A DNA stretch of 64,000 nt, from positions 36,690,250 to 36,754,249 of the forward strand of contig OX359249.1 of the NCBI GenBank assembly GCA_947179485.1, in the 5' to 3' direction. How positions within the stretch are numbered: the first letter of the stretch is position 1; each line of letters begins with the position of its first letter. Below the pieces are notes generated by a model. The model worked only from the letters and a program-made list of their open reading frames with translations. It had not been told where the DNA came from and made no database searches. Shown piece by piece: positions 12,301 through 24,035 of the stretch. A program made the position numbers and the translations under genes. This stretch comes from Allacma fusca. Its lineage: Eukaryota; Arthropoda; Collembola; Symphypleona; Sminthuridae.

Positions 12301-13049
12301 ATATTATATATATTTATATGTTTATACATATAATGTCATATAACGTACGCAAATATGCACAGATTTTGTATATATATATCAGTCAATTCTTCTGCACTCT
12401 GCAATGGATATATTACTCAGGAGAAATTAGAAAGCTTTATTGTTTTGTCAGAAAATGTTTTGTACTATGTTAGGCATCAAGGCGCATACGTAGTGCCTTT
12501 ACTTCTACATTGCCATGCTCGTGCTCTTGTACTCTCCCACTCGACATATTTTAAGACATTCATGGCTATACATATCGCACGTCAGTCTAGAGTACACATT
12601 GTAGCTCCACCGTCTCCAACTCTTTTTTAAGCTGTTCTATATTTATCAAGCCGTTTTAAGCAACATTTGGATCTACAAGAATGTCATCAACAGTTGCAGG
12701 CGTGATACTTAACAATGGAAGAGAAATACAAATCTCTAGTCTTGGAATTTAGAAGGTTAAATCGAAGAAATTGATTTTATTTTTAGTGTTTACTTACTAC
12801 TAATACTGTAATGTAACGAATCTCCAGTTTTGTAATTGTCACATGTTCGACGGAGAAATGTATCCATGTGTATGTATTGCAAAGTACTCACAAATACGAA
12901 CAGTATTAGGGTGAAAGTTGACATGTCATGAAATTGATATAACATAATGCATTAGGTGCTTGTTGCAAGCGTAACAACCTGCAAGTTTCACATTCAATGT
13001 GTCGATTTCTTGTCAAAAAAATTTACTATTGGAATTTATTTCTTTTTAG

Positions 13050-13612
13050 GCTTTACCGGGAGACGGTACTCAATCAGTGAAGAATGACATTAATGACGGG
13101 GACCGGAACATTTACTACGCTATGATGTACGCGAATGAGCCGGAGGTGGGTGGGGCGATCAAGGCCAACATTATTGAAGGAGGTGTAGTGCGGGGTCTTA
13201 TTAATCACTTGCAAGATTTGGGTGACAACAAACCTAAATGAAGTAATAGGTTTGGATTAGGATTACTGGCGTGGTCTAATAACTATTTTTCTTGAAACTT
13301 CTGGAACAACTTCCACAGCAGTCCTCATGATCCCAACTTTGAAGCAAACGCTGAAAATCTAGGACGTGATTACTTGGATATGTATATTAAACACTACCCA
13401 ATGGGATTCCAAGAAGGTGGTGAGCATGTTCCTTGGCTCCCGAACGGCACGATAACCCCCAGCTATGTGGATTACCTGGAGACTTGGAATGGAATTGAAG
13501 AATCTTTGGAACTAGAATTGATCAATTGAGAATTGGAGTCTCCAATTTCAATAGCAAACAATTTCATCGGTTACTGAAAGTGGCTAATGTTCCACTTGCC
13601 AATAATCAAGTA
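13050..13612 (+). pseudogene. Aldo-keto reductase exon fragments, unit 1
   Basis: Bases 13,050-13,200 encode an aldo-keto reductase N-terminal stretch with YYAMMYANEPEVGGAI, which contains the family YxNE motif with the usual catalytic tyrosine position. A second part (about 13,300-13,612) reads FWNNFHSS, NLGRDYLDMYIKHYPMGF and, after a frame change near 13,528, RIGVSNFNSKQ. These are the central barrel strands of the AKR1-type family in correct order. The link between the parts lacks a usable acceptor, the frame is broken, and the first and last thirds of the enzyme are missing. A preceding TTTTTAG before 13,050 looks like an old acceptor. It is a dead fragment. Confidence 0.8.
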
Positions 13613-15066
13613 ATATATTTTTTAACTAAATAACTGGATGAGAAATTAGATTAATCTGACTTGTTTTATTGGCTCATTCATAATAGTTCCAAGTGTCTCC
13701 TAATTTCACCGTTTTAAAGTTAGTTGAGATTTGCCCATCAAAAGGAATCGCTGTTACCCGTTATAGTCCTTGCTAGTCCTGGGCTAGTCTCCACACGGAG
13801 TTAATATTTTCAAACGGAGTATAGCCGGCGGGATTGCATGTGAGAGTAAATGTCAGATGGCATATCTCCGCATTCCTTCCTGAGGGATGATATTTAAATC
13901 CAGTCGAAAATTCGTAGTAATGTAGGCTGAGCAAATGTGTATGAGGGGATACGTCTCCGCACTCCTACCTGAGGGATGATGCTTGAATTCACTGGAAATT
14001 TTTATTAATATCAAGACGGACAATTTATTATTGCATGCGATTTCAATGAGTATAATTTTCCTGACAAATTAACTAAATCAGCAATCTAGTTCCCAAGGAG
14101 CTAGAAGATGGCTCCTTTTTATTTCACAGTGAATAATACACATTTTATTCCTACCCTCACGCACACCCAGTGAAAAGATTTACAGGCCATAAAATAAAAG
14201 CCAGTGATAGTACCAGCCAGGCCACAAATATAGTGGCTACAACAGGGGCTTGAACTCAAGTGAAGGCAGGATTCTTTTCGGGGTGATCCCATATCATTCA
14301 TACGCTGCCATATATTCATATTATATATATTTATATGTTTATACATATAATGTCATATAACGTACGCAAATATGCACAGATTTTGTATATATATATCAGT
14401 CAATTCTTCTGCACTCTGCAATGGATATATTACTCAGGAGAAATTAGAAAGCTTTATTGTTTTGTCAGAAAATGTTTTGTACTATGTTAGGCATCAAGGC
14501 GCATACGTAGTGCCTTTACTTCTACATTGCCATGCTCGTGCTCTTGTACTCTCCCACTCGACATATTTTAAGACATTCATGGCTATACATATCGCACGTC
14601 AGTCTAGAGTACACATTGTAGCTCCACCGTCTCCAACTCTTTTTTAAGCTGTTCTATATTTATCAAGCCGTTTTAAGCAACATTTGGATCTACAAGAATG
14701 TCATCAACAGTTGCAGGCGTGATACTTAACAATGGAAGAGAAATACAAATCTCTAGTCTTGGAATTTAGAAGGTTAAATCGAAGAAATTGATTTTATTTT
14801 TAGTGTTTACTTACTACTAATACTGTAATGTAACGAATCTCCAGTTTTGTAATTGTCACATGTTCGACGGAGAAATGTATCCATGTGTATGTATTGCAAA
14901 GTACTCACAAATACGAACAGTATTAGGGTGAAAGTTGACATGTCATGAAATTGATATAACATAATGCATTAGGTGCTTGTTGCAAGCGTAACAACCTGCA
15001 AGTTTCACATTCAATGTGTCGATTTCTTGTCAAAAAAATTTACTATTGGAATTTATTTCTTTTTAG

Positions 15067-15629
15067 GCTTTACCGGGAGACGGTACTCAATCAGTGAAGA
15101 ATGACATTAATGACGGGGACCGGAACATTTACTACGCTATGATGTACGCGAATGAGCCGGAGGTGGGTGGGGCGATCAAGGCCAACATTATTGAAGGAGG
15201 TGTAGTGCGGGGTCTTATTAATCACTTGCAAGATTTGGGTGACAACAAACCTAAATGAAGTAATAGGTTTGGATTAGGATTACTGGCGTGGTCTAATAAC
15301 TATTTTTCTTGAAACTTCTGGAACAACTTCCACAGCAGTCCTCATGATCCCAACTTTGAAGCAAACGCTGAAAATCTAGGACGTGATTACTTGGATATGT
15401 ATATTAAACACTACCCAATGGGATTCCAAGAAGGTGGTGAGCATGTTCCTTGGCTCCCGAACGGCACGATAACCCCCAGCTATGTGGATTACCTGGAGAC
15501 TTGGAATGGAATTGAAGAATCTTTGGAACTAGAATTGATCAATTGAGAATTGGAGTCTCCAATTTCAATAGCAAACAATTTCATCGGTTACTGAAAGTGG
15601 CTAATGTTCCACTTGCCAATAATCAAGTA
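15067..15629 (+). pseudogene. Aldo-keto reductase exon fragments, unit 2
   Basis: This is the second copy of the fragment at 13,050-13,612, shifted by 2,017 bp and identical to it, including the stop codons and the frame break. Because the lesions are shared, the gene was already broken before the duplication. No further AKR exon follows downstream. Confidence 0.8.
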
Positions 15630-16508
15630 ATATATTTTTTAACTAAATAACTGGATGAGAAATTAGATTAATCTGACTTGTTTTATTGGCTCATTCATAA
15701 TAGTTCCAAGTGTCTCCTAATTTCACCGTTTTAAAGTTAGTTGAGATTTGCCCATCAAAAGGAATCGCTGTTACCCGTTATAGTCCTTGCTAGTCCTGGG
15801 CTAGTCTCCACACGGAGTTAATATTTTCAAACGGAGTATAGCCGGCGGGATTGCATGTGAGAGTAAATGTCAGATGGCATATCTCCGCATTCCTTCCTGA
15901 GGGATGATATTTAAATCCAGTCGAAAATTCGTAGTAATGTAGGCTGAGCAAATGTGTATGAGGGGATACGTCTCCGCACTCCTACCTGAGGGATGATGCT
16001 TGAATTCACTGGAAATTTTTATTAATATCAAGACGGACAATTTATTATTGCATGCGATTTCAATGAGTATAATTTTCCTGACAAATTAACTAAATCAGCA
16101 ATCTAGTTCCCAAGGAGCTAGAAGATGGCTCCTTTTTATTTCACAGTGAATAATACACATTTTATTCCTACCCTCACGCACACATTGAAAAGATTTAGAG
16201 GCCGTAAAATAAAAGCCGTAAAATATTAGCACCAGCCAGGCAACAAATATTATACATGCAACAGGGTTTGAACTCAAGTACATGAATGATTCTTTTCGGG
16301 GTGATCCCATATCATTAATACATTTTCAGATATGCGTGTTATTAGCTACCTACAAGCTCAATTTTACTTAAAGGAGAGAGAACAAGGTAACGAGGAATTA
16401 TAATCGCGAGGAATGTAATGTGACATTTAATTACTTGTTGCCATAGTAATATTTAATGGAGAGTCCTTTGTGTAATTTGATGCAAAGTTTTATTATAAAA
16501 ATCGTCGC

Positions 16509-17288
16509 ATGACCAGCTGCAGATCATTTATTATTCAAGAAGCTACAACGGACAATCCTTGCAGCAGTGGATCCCTATCCCATCACTGTAAACCAAATTT
16601 TTTGAATTATTTTGAAAGTATTTCAGTTGTGAAGCCATTGAATTCTAAACTGATCGTCATGGGTAAGTTTTTCTATTTAGATATAAGCATATTTTTTTAC
16701 AATTTTGGATTGTAACCACAAATTCAAGACGCTAATATATTATCCGCTGGTGTCTTATATATATTTATAAATGGCAGCAAATTGTCGAAAACTACTCTCT
16801 TGTCTCAACTGCACAAGCATTCCTCAGTGCGTGTGGACCCCAGATAATGCATTCCCCTGTAGAAACGGCTTTGACGACACGGATGAAATGGCCTTTGACT
16901 CGTGTGATGTGGCTAGAAAGTTCAGCGTGAGGCTAGGGTAATCTTTATGGCATTACCTAAACAAACTAGTGAAGCCTTAATGAAATGTTTACCGTAAGTA
17001 ATTCCAATTTTATACTTTAGAGAAGACGAGAGCATCAAGCATGTTGAGACAGAAATGTCTCGGAATGCCTCTAACCTGTGGGGAGCAGCAGTTTGTATTT
17101 TAGTTGTTGCAGCAGGTGTTATGTTGCTTCTGTACGTAGCTTACAAGCAGCGGCGCGAATTTAGTCGACGGAGAAGAGCACTGCTGTTTTTGGAGAGAAG
17201 CCGTGACGTAATGACAGAGCCATTTGCGATACAAATGGTAGCCATTAGTACTGCCTCTATCCTTAACAACAACGAAGATGTACTTTAG
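16509..17288 (+). CDS. Small cysteine-rich single-pass membrane protein, three exons
   Basis: Exons 16509-16662, 16778-16937 and 17021-17288 join in frame through GT-AG introns and give up to 193 residues; the start is uncertain. The middle exon encodes NCRKLLSCLNCTSIPQCVW, a spacing like a PSI (plexin-semaphorin-integrin) module. The last exon has a glycine/alanine/leucine-rich membrane span (LWGAAVCILVVAAGVMLLLY) followed by a basic RRREFSRRRR-like stretch, so the N-terminus is probably outside and a ~55-residue tail is cytosolic. No signal peptide is visible, so an upstream exon may be missing. I do not recognise the gene. Confidence 0.55.
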
Positions 17289-17469
17289 GTTAGAATTCTG
17301 TTTTAAAAACTGAAAATTTAATCTAATAAATGAGATTTTACAATGCAGTTGAATGGGTGATACGTTTCCAGTTTTTATTTATTTTAGTATGAATACTGTT
17401 TAGTTGTTTTTATTTAGCATTTTACCTTCCTACGAGTAAACGGTGCGCACGAAACTACAAAAGTAACAG

Positions 17470-18262
17470 TCCGAGTATTTATTTTAACATCCATTCTTAT
17501 TTATAGGAACCTCATTTATTTTCTGAGGTCAAGTTGAGAACCCGATTTCCTTCAAGAACCATAAATTTCTTGCAATTTACCTAATTTATCTATTCTAATT
17601 TACAAAAGTTCATGGAGAAATTAGTTTGGTAGGTATGGTCCGGATAGTGAACATCACACCACGACATTCGCAGTAGGGACTATCAAGTTTGCTTCGCCCC
17701 TACAAATGTGTATGCAATGCCTTGAATACTAGAATGAAGTTTTCCTAGCTTTTGTAGTTTACTTTGATTAAATATATCTCCTGAGGTGATTATCATTCTT
17801 TGGGTCTATGCTACATTTCATGGAATACATATTTAGATTTTACTAAAGGCAACTCTGAGGGTTTACTCAGTACTTTAATTAGTATCTAAGGCTAGAAATA
17901 GTCAAGTACACATGCACGAGCTGTGAGAGATGATGGGTTGCCATAGAGTACAGTAAGCAGCACTGTAATGATAATCTTTTTATATAATTTCCAGTAAAAT
18001 TGTGAAGTAATTTAAAGCGCAGTAGTGCAAAATGAAAAACGTTGCATGACAAAAATTTCAAAGCCAAAAAATTTTTTGTGGAATAATAATTGAAAATAAA
18101 TTGTATATTAAATATTTTAAAACCAAAATAAATGTTAGACTTAATGGAAAAAAATTATTCTCATTGACTTTTAAAATTTATTTTCTTTAACGTTAACTAC
18201 CAATCGAATCACCTTACAACTCGGCGGAGCAAGTATCAACCCGACAATGAATATGCCTGCTT
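17470..18262 (-). repeat. Right arm of the long-distance inverted repeat
   Basis: Reverse-complement partner of 2742-3335, with about 270 bp of extra sequence (roughly 17,745-18,000) absent from the left arm. It ends near GCATATTCATTGTCGGGT read inward. Homology stops at similar points at both ends of both arms, which fits a defined repeat unit. Confidence 0.75.
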
Positions 18263-18274
18263 GGGACTCCTAGT

Positions 18275-19992
18275 GATGTAGTGATATTAGAAATTATAAT
18301 TTAATTTAAATTACATCTATATAGCATATAGGTATAATTTGATTAATAGGTTGTTACAACCTCTCAGGCTTGCCGTCGTGTTTTGTTTCCGCCACGGGGA
18401 TTTTGTAAGTACTGAGTTTTACTAGTCAATTTGAATTAATTAAAAATAATGTGGTTTAATATCGAATATACACATGTAGTGTAAATACTGAAAGTGTACT
18501 AATTGTAATTGTGACTTCTCGCCTGGAACAATTCCAATAATATTTTTAAATATAATAATAAATTATTATATTTTAAATTTACAATGCAGTATTCAGACAG
18601 TCAGCAGTCAGCACTGTGAGCAATTATTGTGAAAATTTTATAAATTAATTGTACTATTCCCGATTTGTTAGGATGTAGGTAGTTATGTACTTAATTTGGG
18701 TCCACGCAAGGCACTTGTTTTTAGAGTGACATTTCTAAAGAATTATTGCTCTCATTTGTATTTATGTATGTAATGTCACTGTAATATTTAAAATGTGGCG
18801 TGTGTAGTTAGATTGGCTTGCTCGTCAATTGATCATTGATATTGTATGCACTTCTGATGAGTTGATTAATAGTTGATTTATTTGTACTAAGGCTCTTGAT
18901 ATGTCAAAGGCGATGTCTGCCCAACCACTTGGTGAAGTCTGAATGGTTTAAATATTTGTGAACTAGAGGATCTCGGATACAATAGGGCGTGTGGTGGGTT
19001 TGAAGTTCTAAGCTACTTATATAATTTTCGCAAATTTTGTGGGCGGTTTTGTTAGCACTGGAGAGATTTCTTAAATTGAAGAAGTATTTTATTGAGGTTG
19101 TGGAAGTGAACGTTTTGCACCAAGTTGGGATTTTTTAGGGTAGTGTTGTTGGTAGGAATTTAATTTAACTAATACGTTAGAAATGTTTATGAAATGCCTT
19201 TTGAAATCAGAAGCATGACAAAGATTCAGAATTATTGTAGATTAAGTTGTAGAAGTGGAGAAAAGGAAATTAATATAACGTGACTAGAACATTTTATAAA
19301 TAGTTTGAAGCTGTGGCTGTACGTTGTCCATACAGATTCGTTTGTTACGAGAGACGATCAAAATTCATAAATTGATGTTGTGGTGTTACTTTTTCAGGTA
19401 ACATGTCTGCGGTGCTGCAGATTTTCGAGTCGGACGTGTTTTTTATCAGATCATCGTTTACGCTGTTTACCAAATTGTAAAAAGCAGTCGTTAAAGTGAA
19501 TGCTGTTGTAGGTAAGCATTTCATCAACTTTTGAATTGTATTGGTCATTAATTCTAGTGTCTGGAAACGGTATTAGTAGATGATTCATTATTTTAAGAGA
19601 GTTGTTGTAACATTATTTGTGATTATTTATCTTTTCCTTGTGTTATACACAATTAGTATTGTCTTGCAGTCAAACTGTTACTAAGATTACAAATCTTCAG
19701 GTGTGGGGTGTGGCAATAACTCATGACAAATTATATGTGTCAGCTTGCGTGATGACGGGTGGAGTTGGATATCATTTTTGTTTGAGTTTTCGGTAGATCA
19801 TTAATGCTGGGCAGAAAGGAAGACGAGTTTGTAAATAATATTTTCTAAACGGGCTTCCAGTGTGGTAAAAACATGTAAATTAAAGTTGTCACCGAGATTT
19901 TTATTTAATATTTGTGTACACTTGAGTGATTTCTTTTTAGCAGGAATTCTGCCTCTTCGTAGGTAGGCTATGATACAAAATTAATCAAAATG
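18275..19992. other. Intergenic, no gene seen
   Basis: AT-rich flank of the Polinton insertion. Short frames on the minus strand near 19,345-19,548 have no supporting motif or splice context. No RNA gene was recognised. Confidence 0.5.
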
Positions 19993-19998
19993 TTTATT
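19993..19998. repeat. Left 6-bp target duplication of the Polinton
   Basis: TTTATT directly before the terminal AGTAGAATAG. The identical hexamer follows the right end at 44303-44308. Six-bp duplications are the Maverick/Polinton hallmark. Confidence 0.9.
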
Positions 19999-20332
19999 AG
20001 TAGAATAGTACCAATGGCTGCTGGATACAGGCCATGCTAACGGGCTGGCCTATACAGCCCATGTTAACGGCTGCTGTATCCAGGCCATGTTAACGGCTGT
20101 CATATACATTTGCACAGACAGCTGTGTATATGACAGCCTAATGTAATAATTACGTACGTACGTATCTCCTGCATGCATATACGTGCATACGTACTGCACA
20201 CTTGTCACACACAGAGAAGAAGATGGTGGAGAAGAGAGCTGTCAAAGTACGCATGATCTGACCGTCTCTGTCGTTCGTCCCTACTTATGAGACAAAAACA
20301 CACGACGCACTTTTCCCCAAATGTCAAATAAC
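19999..20332 (+). repeat. Left terminal inverted repeat of the Polinton
   Basis: The first 52 bp equal the reverse complement of 44,251-44,302. Beyond that it matches the reverse complement of 41,230-41,496, well to about 20,160 and then with rising divergence to about 20,332. Inside are two related direct units (GGCTGCTGGATACAGGCCAT and GGCTGCTGTATCCAGGCCAT), a hairpin around GACAGCTGTGTATATGACAG, and an ACGTACGTACGTA run. The hairpin-rich end could matter for replication or integrase binding, which is inference. Confidence 0.9.
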
Positions 20333-20435
20333 TCATAGGTTCAAAACAAAAGTACGAATAACACATCAGACTTTATTAAATGTATAAAAATGGATGGAAT
20401 TTAATAAAAAAGTAGAAAAATACGTAAAATGCTCC

Positions 20436-21167
20436 TCAACGAATACGGTAAGACATTCGACTTTTGTCAAAATTGCACACATTTCCCAGTTTTATAGCAA
20501 GAGCCTCTTTTTCCAGAAAATTGTAGAAATCGTCCCACAGCTCCTCTTCAGTATCCGGAAATGTCACAATGTCCTTCAGCAAGTGCAATCGTAGGAAATA
20601 CGCTGTAACAGGTCCTCCCAAATTCACCATCCTGCAAATAAAAAAAATAGAAACATAAGCAAACATTCTTTAATATTTTTAGTTAATATTAGTAAAAATT
20701 AAGTACGTATGTGCATGAACTTACCTCGGGAAAAGTATTTGCTGCTCAAAGTAATAAGTGAGACGAATGTCTTTGTAGTTGTTTAATCCTCTGACATTGA
20801 GAGTCGTCAGGAATCTTGCAAAATTCGAAACATGGTGTCTGACAAAATTATTGACAAGTGGTCCATAGTAATGAAATGTTCCGTCAGTCAAGTCCAATAC
20901 GAGAATTCCCATACGAATTTGATATCGCAAGGATTTGGGAAGAATGATGACGAACAGGGCCTTTTCAATACTTCTGCTCTTTATTCCATTCTCAAAGCGT
21001 ACAATGTACTTGATAGCTCCACGTGCAACAGGTAGTTGTAGGAATTGGCTGTATACAAAGGTGTCCTCGATTGAAGCAAGGTATCTTTTCCGAATACTTT
21101 CAAACCACTCGTCCAACGCGCTTCTGCGACTACCTTGTCTCCTCCACTGCTTGAAAAACCTTTCCAT
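20436..21167 (-). CDS. Polinton accessory protein A (212 residues, two exons)
   Basis: Exon 1 is 21167-20725 and exon 2 is 20631-20436, joined in frame through a 93-bp intron with GTAAGT and TTTGCAG ends. The protein starts MERFFKQWRRQGSRR. Its middle has MGILVLDLTDGTFHYYG and later LFPRMVNLGGPVTAYFL. That order of strands resembles the Ulp1/adenain cysteine protease fold, but neither the histidine nor the catalytic cysteine is where it should be. The fold suggestion is weak inference and the gene is otherwise unknown to me. It is the first gene inside the left terminal repeat and is transcribed toward it. Confidence 0.6.
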
Positions 21168-21229
21168 GATGAAAACACGTGAAACACCTGGGAACTCTAT
21201 ACGAGGTATTCACAGGTTATTGAGGTGAG

Positions 21230-21960
21230 TGGTAGTACACATGAGTTTTGGTTTTTGGCGCCCAGCTTTGGCGTGGGTAACCATAGTGATGCAGTCATTG
21301 ACTAAATATGTCATATCATGAATTGATATGACAAGATATGATTAGATGATATATGTATTAGATAAAGTATGTACTTTAATTCAATTATACACCTATTGCA
21401 TTCAGGTGATAATTAATTGTAATTAAATGGTAATTAAGAACGGAATTTTTTAATTGTGAAAAATAAATGCTGACAAACTGACGTAGATAAGAAAGTGTAT
21501 ATTTAATTAAATTAAGTGTAAAATTAGGACTAATATGAATAATATGAGTAAATTAATAATTCTTTTTTCATGCTCCTATGTTAAATATGGTCCGATATTG
21601 TATAATATGAGTAGGAGAGGATGAAAGAGAGTAATTTCATTGATGTAATAATTTAAAGGAAGGGGAAATAATTTAATTTAAATTTAGGATTCCTATTAAA
21701 TGCAAATTACCATAGAATAAATTACAGTTTAGTACGAAATTGCAAATAATGCAGAAATTGATGAAATCATACTACTTTATGTATTAAACTCAGAATAAAA
21801 GGAATTAGGAATATAATTCAAATGTGAAGGAATACTACTACTATTAGCACAAATATGAAGGATGATACTGTCTACGTTTGGTAAAGCTCAAAGTAAATAA
21901 TTAAATGAACATAATTTCAGGAACTAAGGAAATTTAATTCTTTAATTCAAAATTGCAAAT
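21230..21960. other. AT-rich spacer between accessory genes A and B
   Basis: About 700 bp with no open frame of interest on either strand. It should hold the promoter of gene A (reading left) and the 3' end of gene B. No motif stands out. Confidence 0.5.
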
Positions 21961-21973
21961 CATTTTCCATGAA

Positions 21974-23458
21974 TTATTCAAAGATATGATTTGTTCTAAG
22001 CAGGGCCAAATTATACCCATTTTGACGGATGTATTCCGCCATAAACTGCTTCTCTGGTTTAGTGAACCGTGTTTCAGGAGAACTCCCAAGACCAATGAAG
22101 CGATCTCCAAACTGCTGAATTCGTAGTTTTGCCTCCGCTGAACATGTCCTAAGGGTAATAAAGGTTTAAATTATTCAAATTACTTAGATTGCTCAAATTC
22201 TCATTACTTTTATTATTCATTATCACACATAAAATAATTAAACGAAATACTAACGTGGTTTAAAAAAATCTTACGCTGGAGATTTGAGTTCCCAAATGAC
22301 AGCCAAAGAAGGATGTTGGTAAGAACCTCCCTCACGCTCACGTTGTATTATATGATAAATGAACCGGTACAGGTAGGCCAGCAAGTAGTAGAGAGGAATC
22401 TGATGACCCATAGGAGTGTAGCTGTTGTCTTCTAATTCTGTGGAATGCATGTTTCCATCAGGTCCAGACATCAAAGAATGAAAGTTGAGCTGGATTACCC
22501 CAAAGTTGGTATAGGTTTGATGCATACTCTTGATCAGGTTTGCAGCAACTTGCATAATCTCTAGTATTTTGGTACGAGATTGCATGTTAACAGTAGAGAC
22601 TGGTACAATTCCGAACGTGGCTTGTCTGAGATAGTTCTTATAGTGTAAGAATGCACGTTCGTAGGATCCAGAGGGATGGAAGGTCAACTGAAAGTTCTTT
22701 GCTCTTCTACATCTAAACGGTACGGTGGGAGCTACTCCTCCTTGATCAGGCAATTCCAGACAATATGGACACTCGACAGAAGTATGCAGAATTGACGTGT
22801 GTATCTCCCCAGGGAAAGAATAATGACTGAAACATATAATATATTAACATAATTAATTTATTATTTAGACTTTTTTCGTTCTCAATGTACATTTTATTAT
22901 CATTTGCATAAACAACCGTTTTTTTCTCAGAGAACAGCTAAATAAGTCACAAATTATGATTTATGTAAATAACGAAAAGCCTTACAAAAATTGTGGGGAA
23001 CACACGAAAGAAGACAATAATTGCGTAGGGTTCCTTAGTTGAAGTCCTTCCTTTTGGTAATCATTTGCAGTCAGGATCCTCACATCTTCCATCCACTTTT
23101 CAAAACAGTGGGATTGGATTTCCCAATCAGCAAGAAGACCAAAAAGTATGGGGTACGGTGGACGTTTTGACAGGGCTTTTCCAGTATTGATGTTATAAAT
23201 ACCGGTACGAAAAACAGGTTGAATCCAGAATGATCTCGGTTGATCCAATGCCTCTTGGTAGATGAATTGCTTGCCGCAGAGGATTAAATCCTCACATTGC
23301 CTCGCGTAAAGGTTAAGATCTGGACCAGTATTCACTTCAACAATAGAACTTGGCATAATTTCCACAATTCGACCGGTAAAATTTTTACCAAACTGTTGCA
23401 ATACTTGAAATTGCGCCATTCTTTGATTTTGGGATGATTTAAAAAATGAGACAGGCAA
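21974..23458 (-). CDS. Polinton accessory protein B (399 residues, three exons)
   Basis: Exons 23458-22986, 22826-22275 and 22148-21974 splice in frame with clean GTAAG donors and AG acceptors, ending in TAA. The first exon starts MPVSFFKSSQNQRMAQFQVL. The second has a CPYC pair and PTVPFRCRRAKNFQLTF, then a helical stretch with YLLAYLYRFIYHII. The third is short and charged, beginning TCSAEAKLRIQQFGDRF. There is no signal peptide and no frame lesion. I do not recognise the family. Position next to gene A with the same strand and style suggests a left-arm module of spliced accessory genes. Confidence 0.6.
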
Positions 23459-23459
23459 A

Positions 23460-23949
23460 TGAGGAAAAGTAGTCAGAGTTAAGACAAGAGGAATAATGAA
23501 CTAGGGATGATATTAGGGTTGAGTACTAGCATTAGGAAATATGACAACCTGATTATTCAATGAGACGGGCGACTCGCAGGCATCATTGTCTATAGAGCAT
23601 TAGATCTCAGTCGTGCAATCATAGTCAAAGTGAGATAATCTAAGAGGAACTTTGTTTATCATAATTGCTTGTATCAAATATTTTCTTATTGGGAATTGTT
23701 GTGGTTTTTCTGCATTATAATGTATTTGTGCAGTGTTTGTGGTAGAAGCTACGATAATTTAGATGATCATAATGATCAGTACCATATCGACTGGTGTGAA
23801 GTGTTTGAAAATAATCCTTGGATAGGTATACTATTTTGAACATGAAACTAATTGCCTAAATAATTGCAAAAAGAAATAATTGCCTAATGGTGTATATTTT
23901 GTAAGCATTGAAAGAGGGTTGTACATATATCGTTTTTTGTTGTGATTTT
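23460..23949. other. Divergent spacer between gene B and gene D
   Basis: About 490 bp separating the minus-strand gene B from the plus-strand acidic gene D. It probably contains both promoters. I see no clear TATA box or initiator that stands out from the AT-rich background. Confidence 0.4.
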
Positions 23950-24035
23950 ATGTCAGATGTGGAGGAGAAAAATGACAGGCAAAGTAATATGGAGATGGAG
24001 GAAGAAAGTAGTTCAGAAGTGGAAAGAAAAATGGA

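Larger units (their letters stand above)
12142..16184. repeat. 2,017-bp tandem duplication, two identical units plus a partial end
   Basis: Everything from about 12,142 recurs 2,017 bp downstream. Corresponding points are 12,355/14,372, 13,050/15,067 and 13,921/15,938. The two units are identical at every segment I compared, apart from the left edge where unit 1 merges into a diverged repeat copy. The repeat at the right edge continues to about 16,184 and then departs into another diverged copy of the same repeat. Each unit holds two aldo-keto reductase exon fragments. Near-perfect identity means a very recent event or an assembly duplication. Confidence 0.9.

Noticed and set aside
12355-14647. 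Identical 91-codon frames in both tandem units
   Set aside because: Their identity comes from the recent duplication, not from selection; no motif or splice context.
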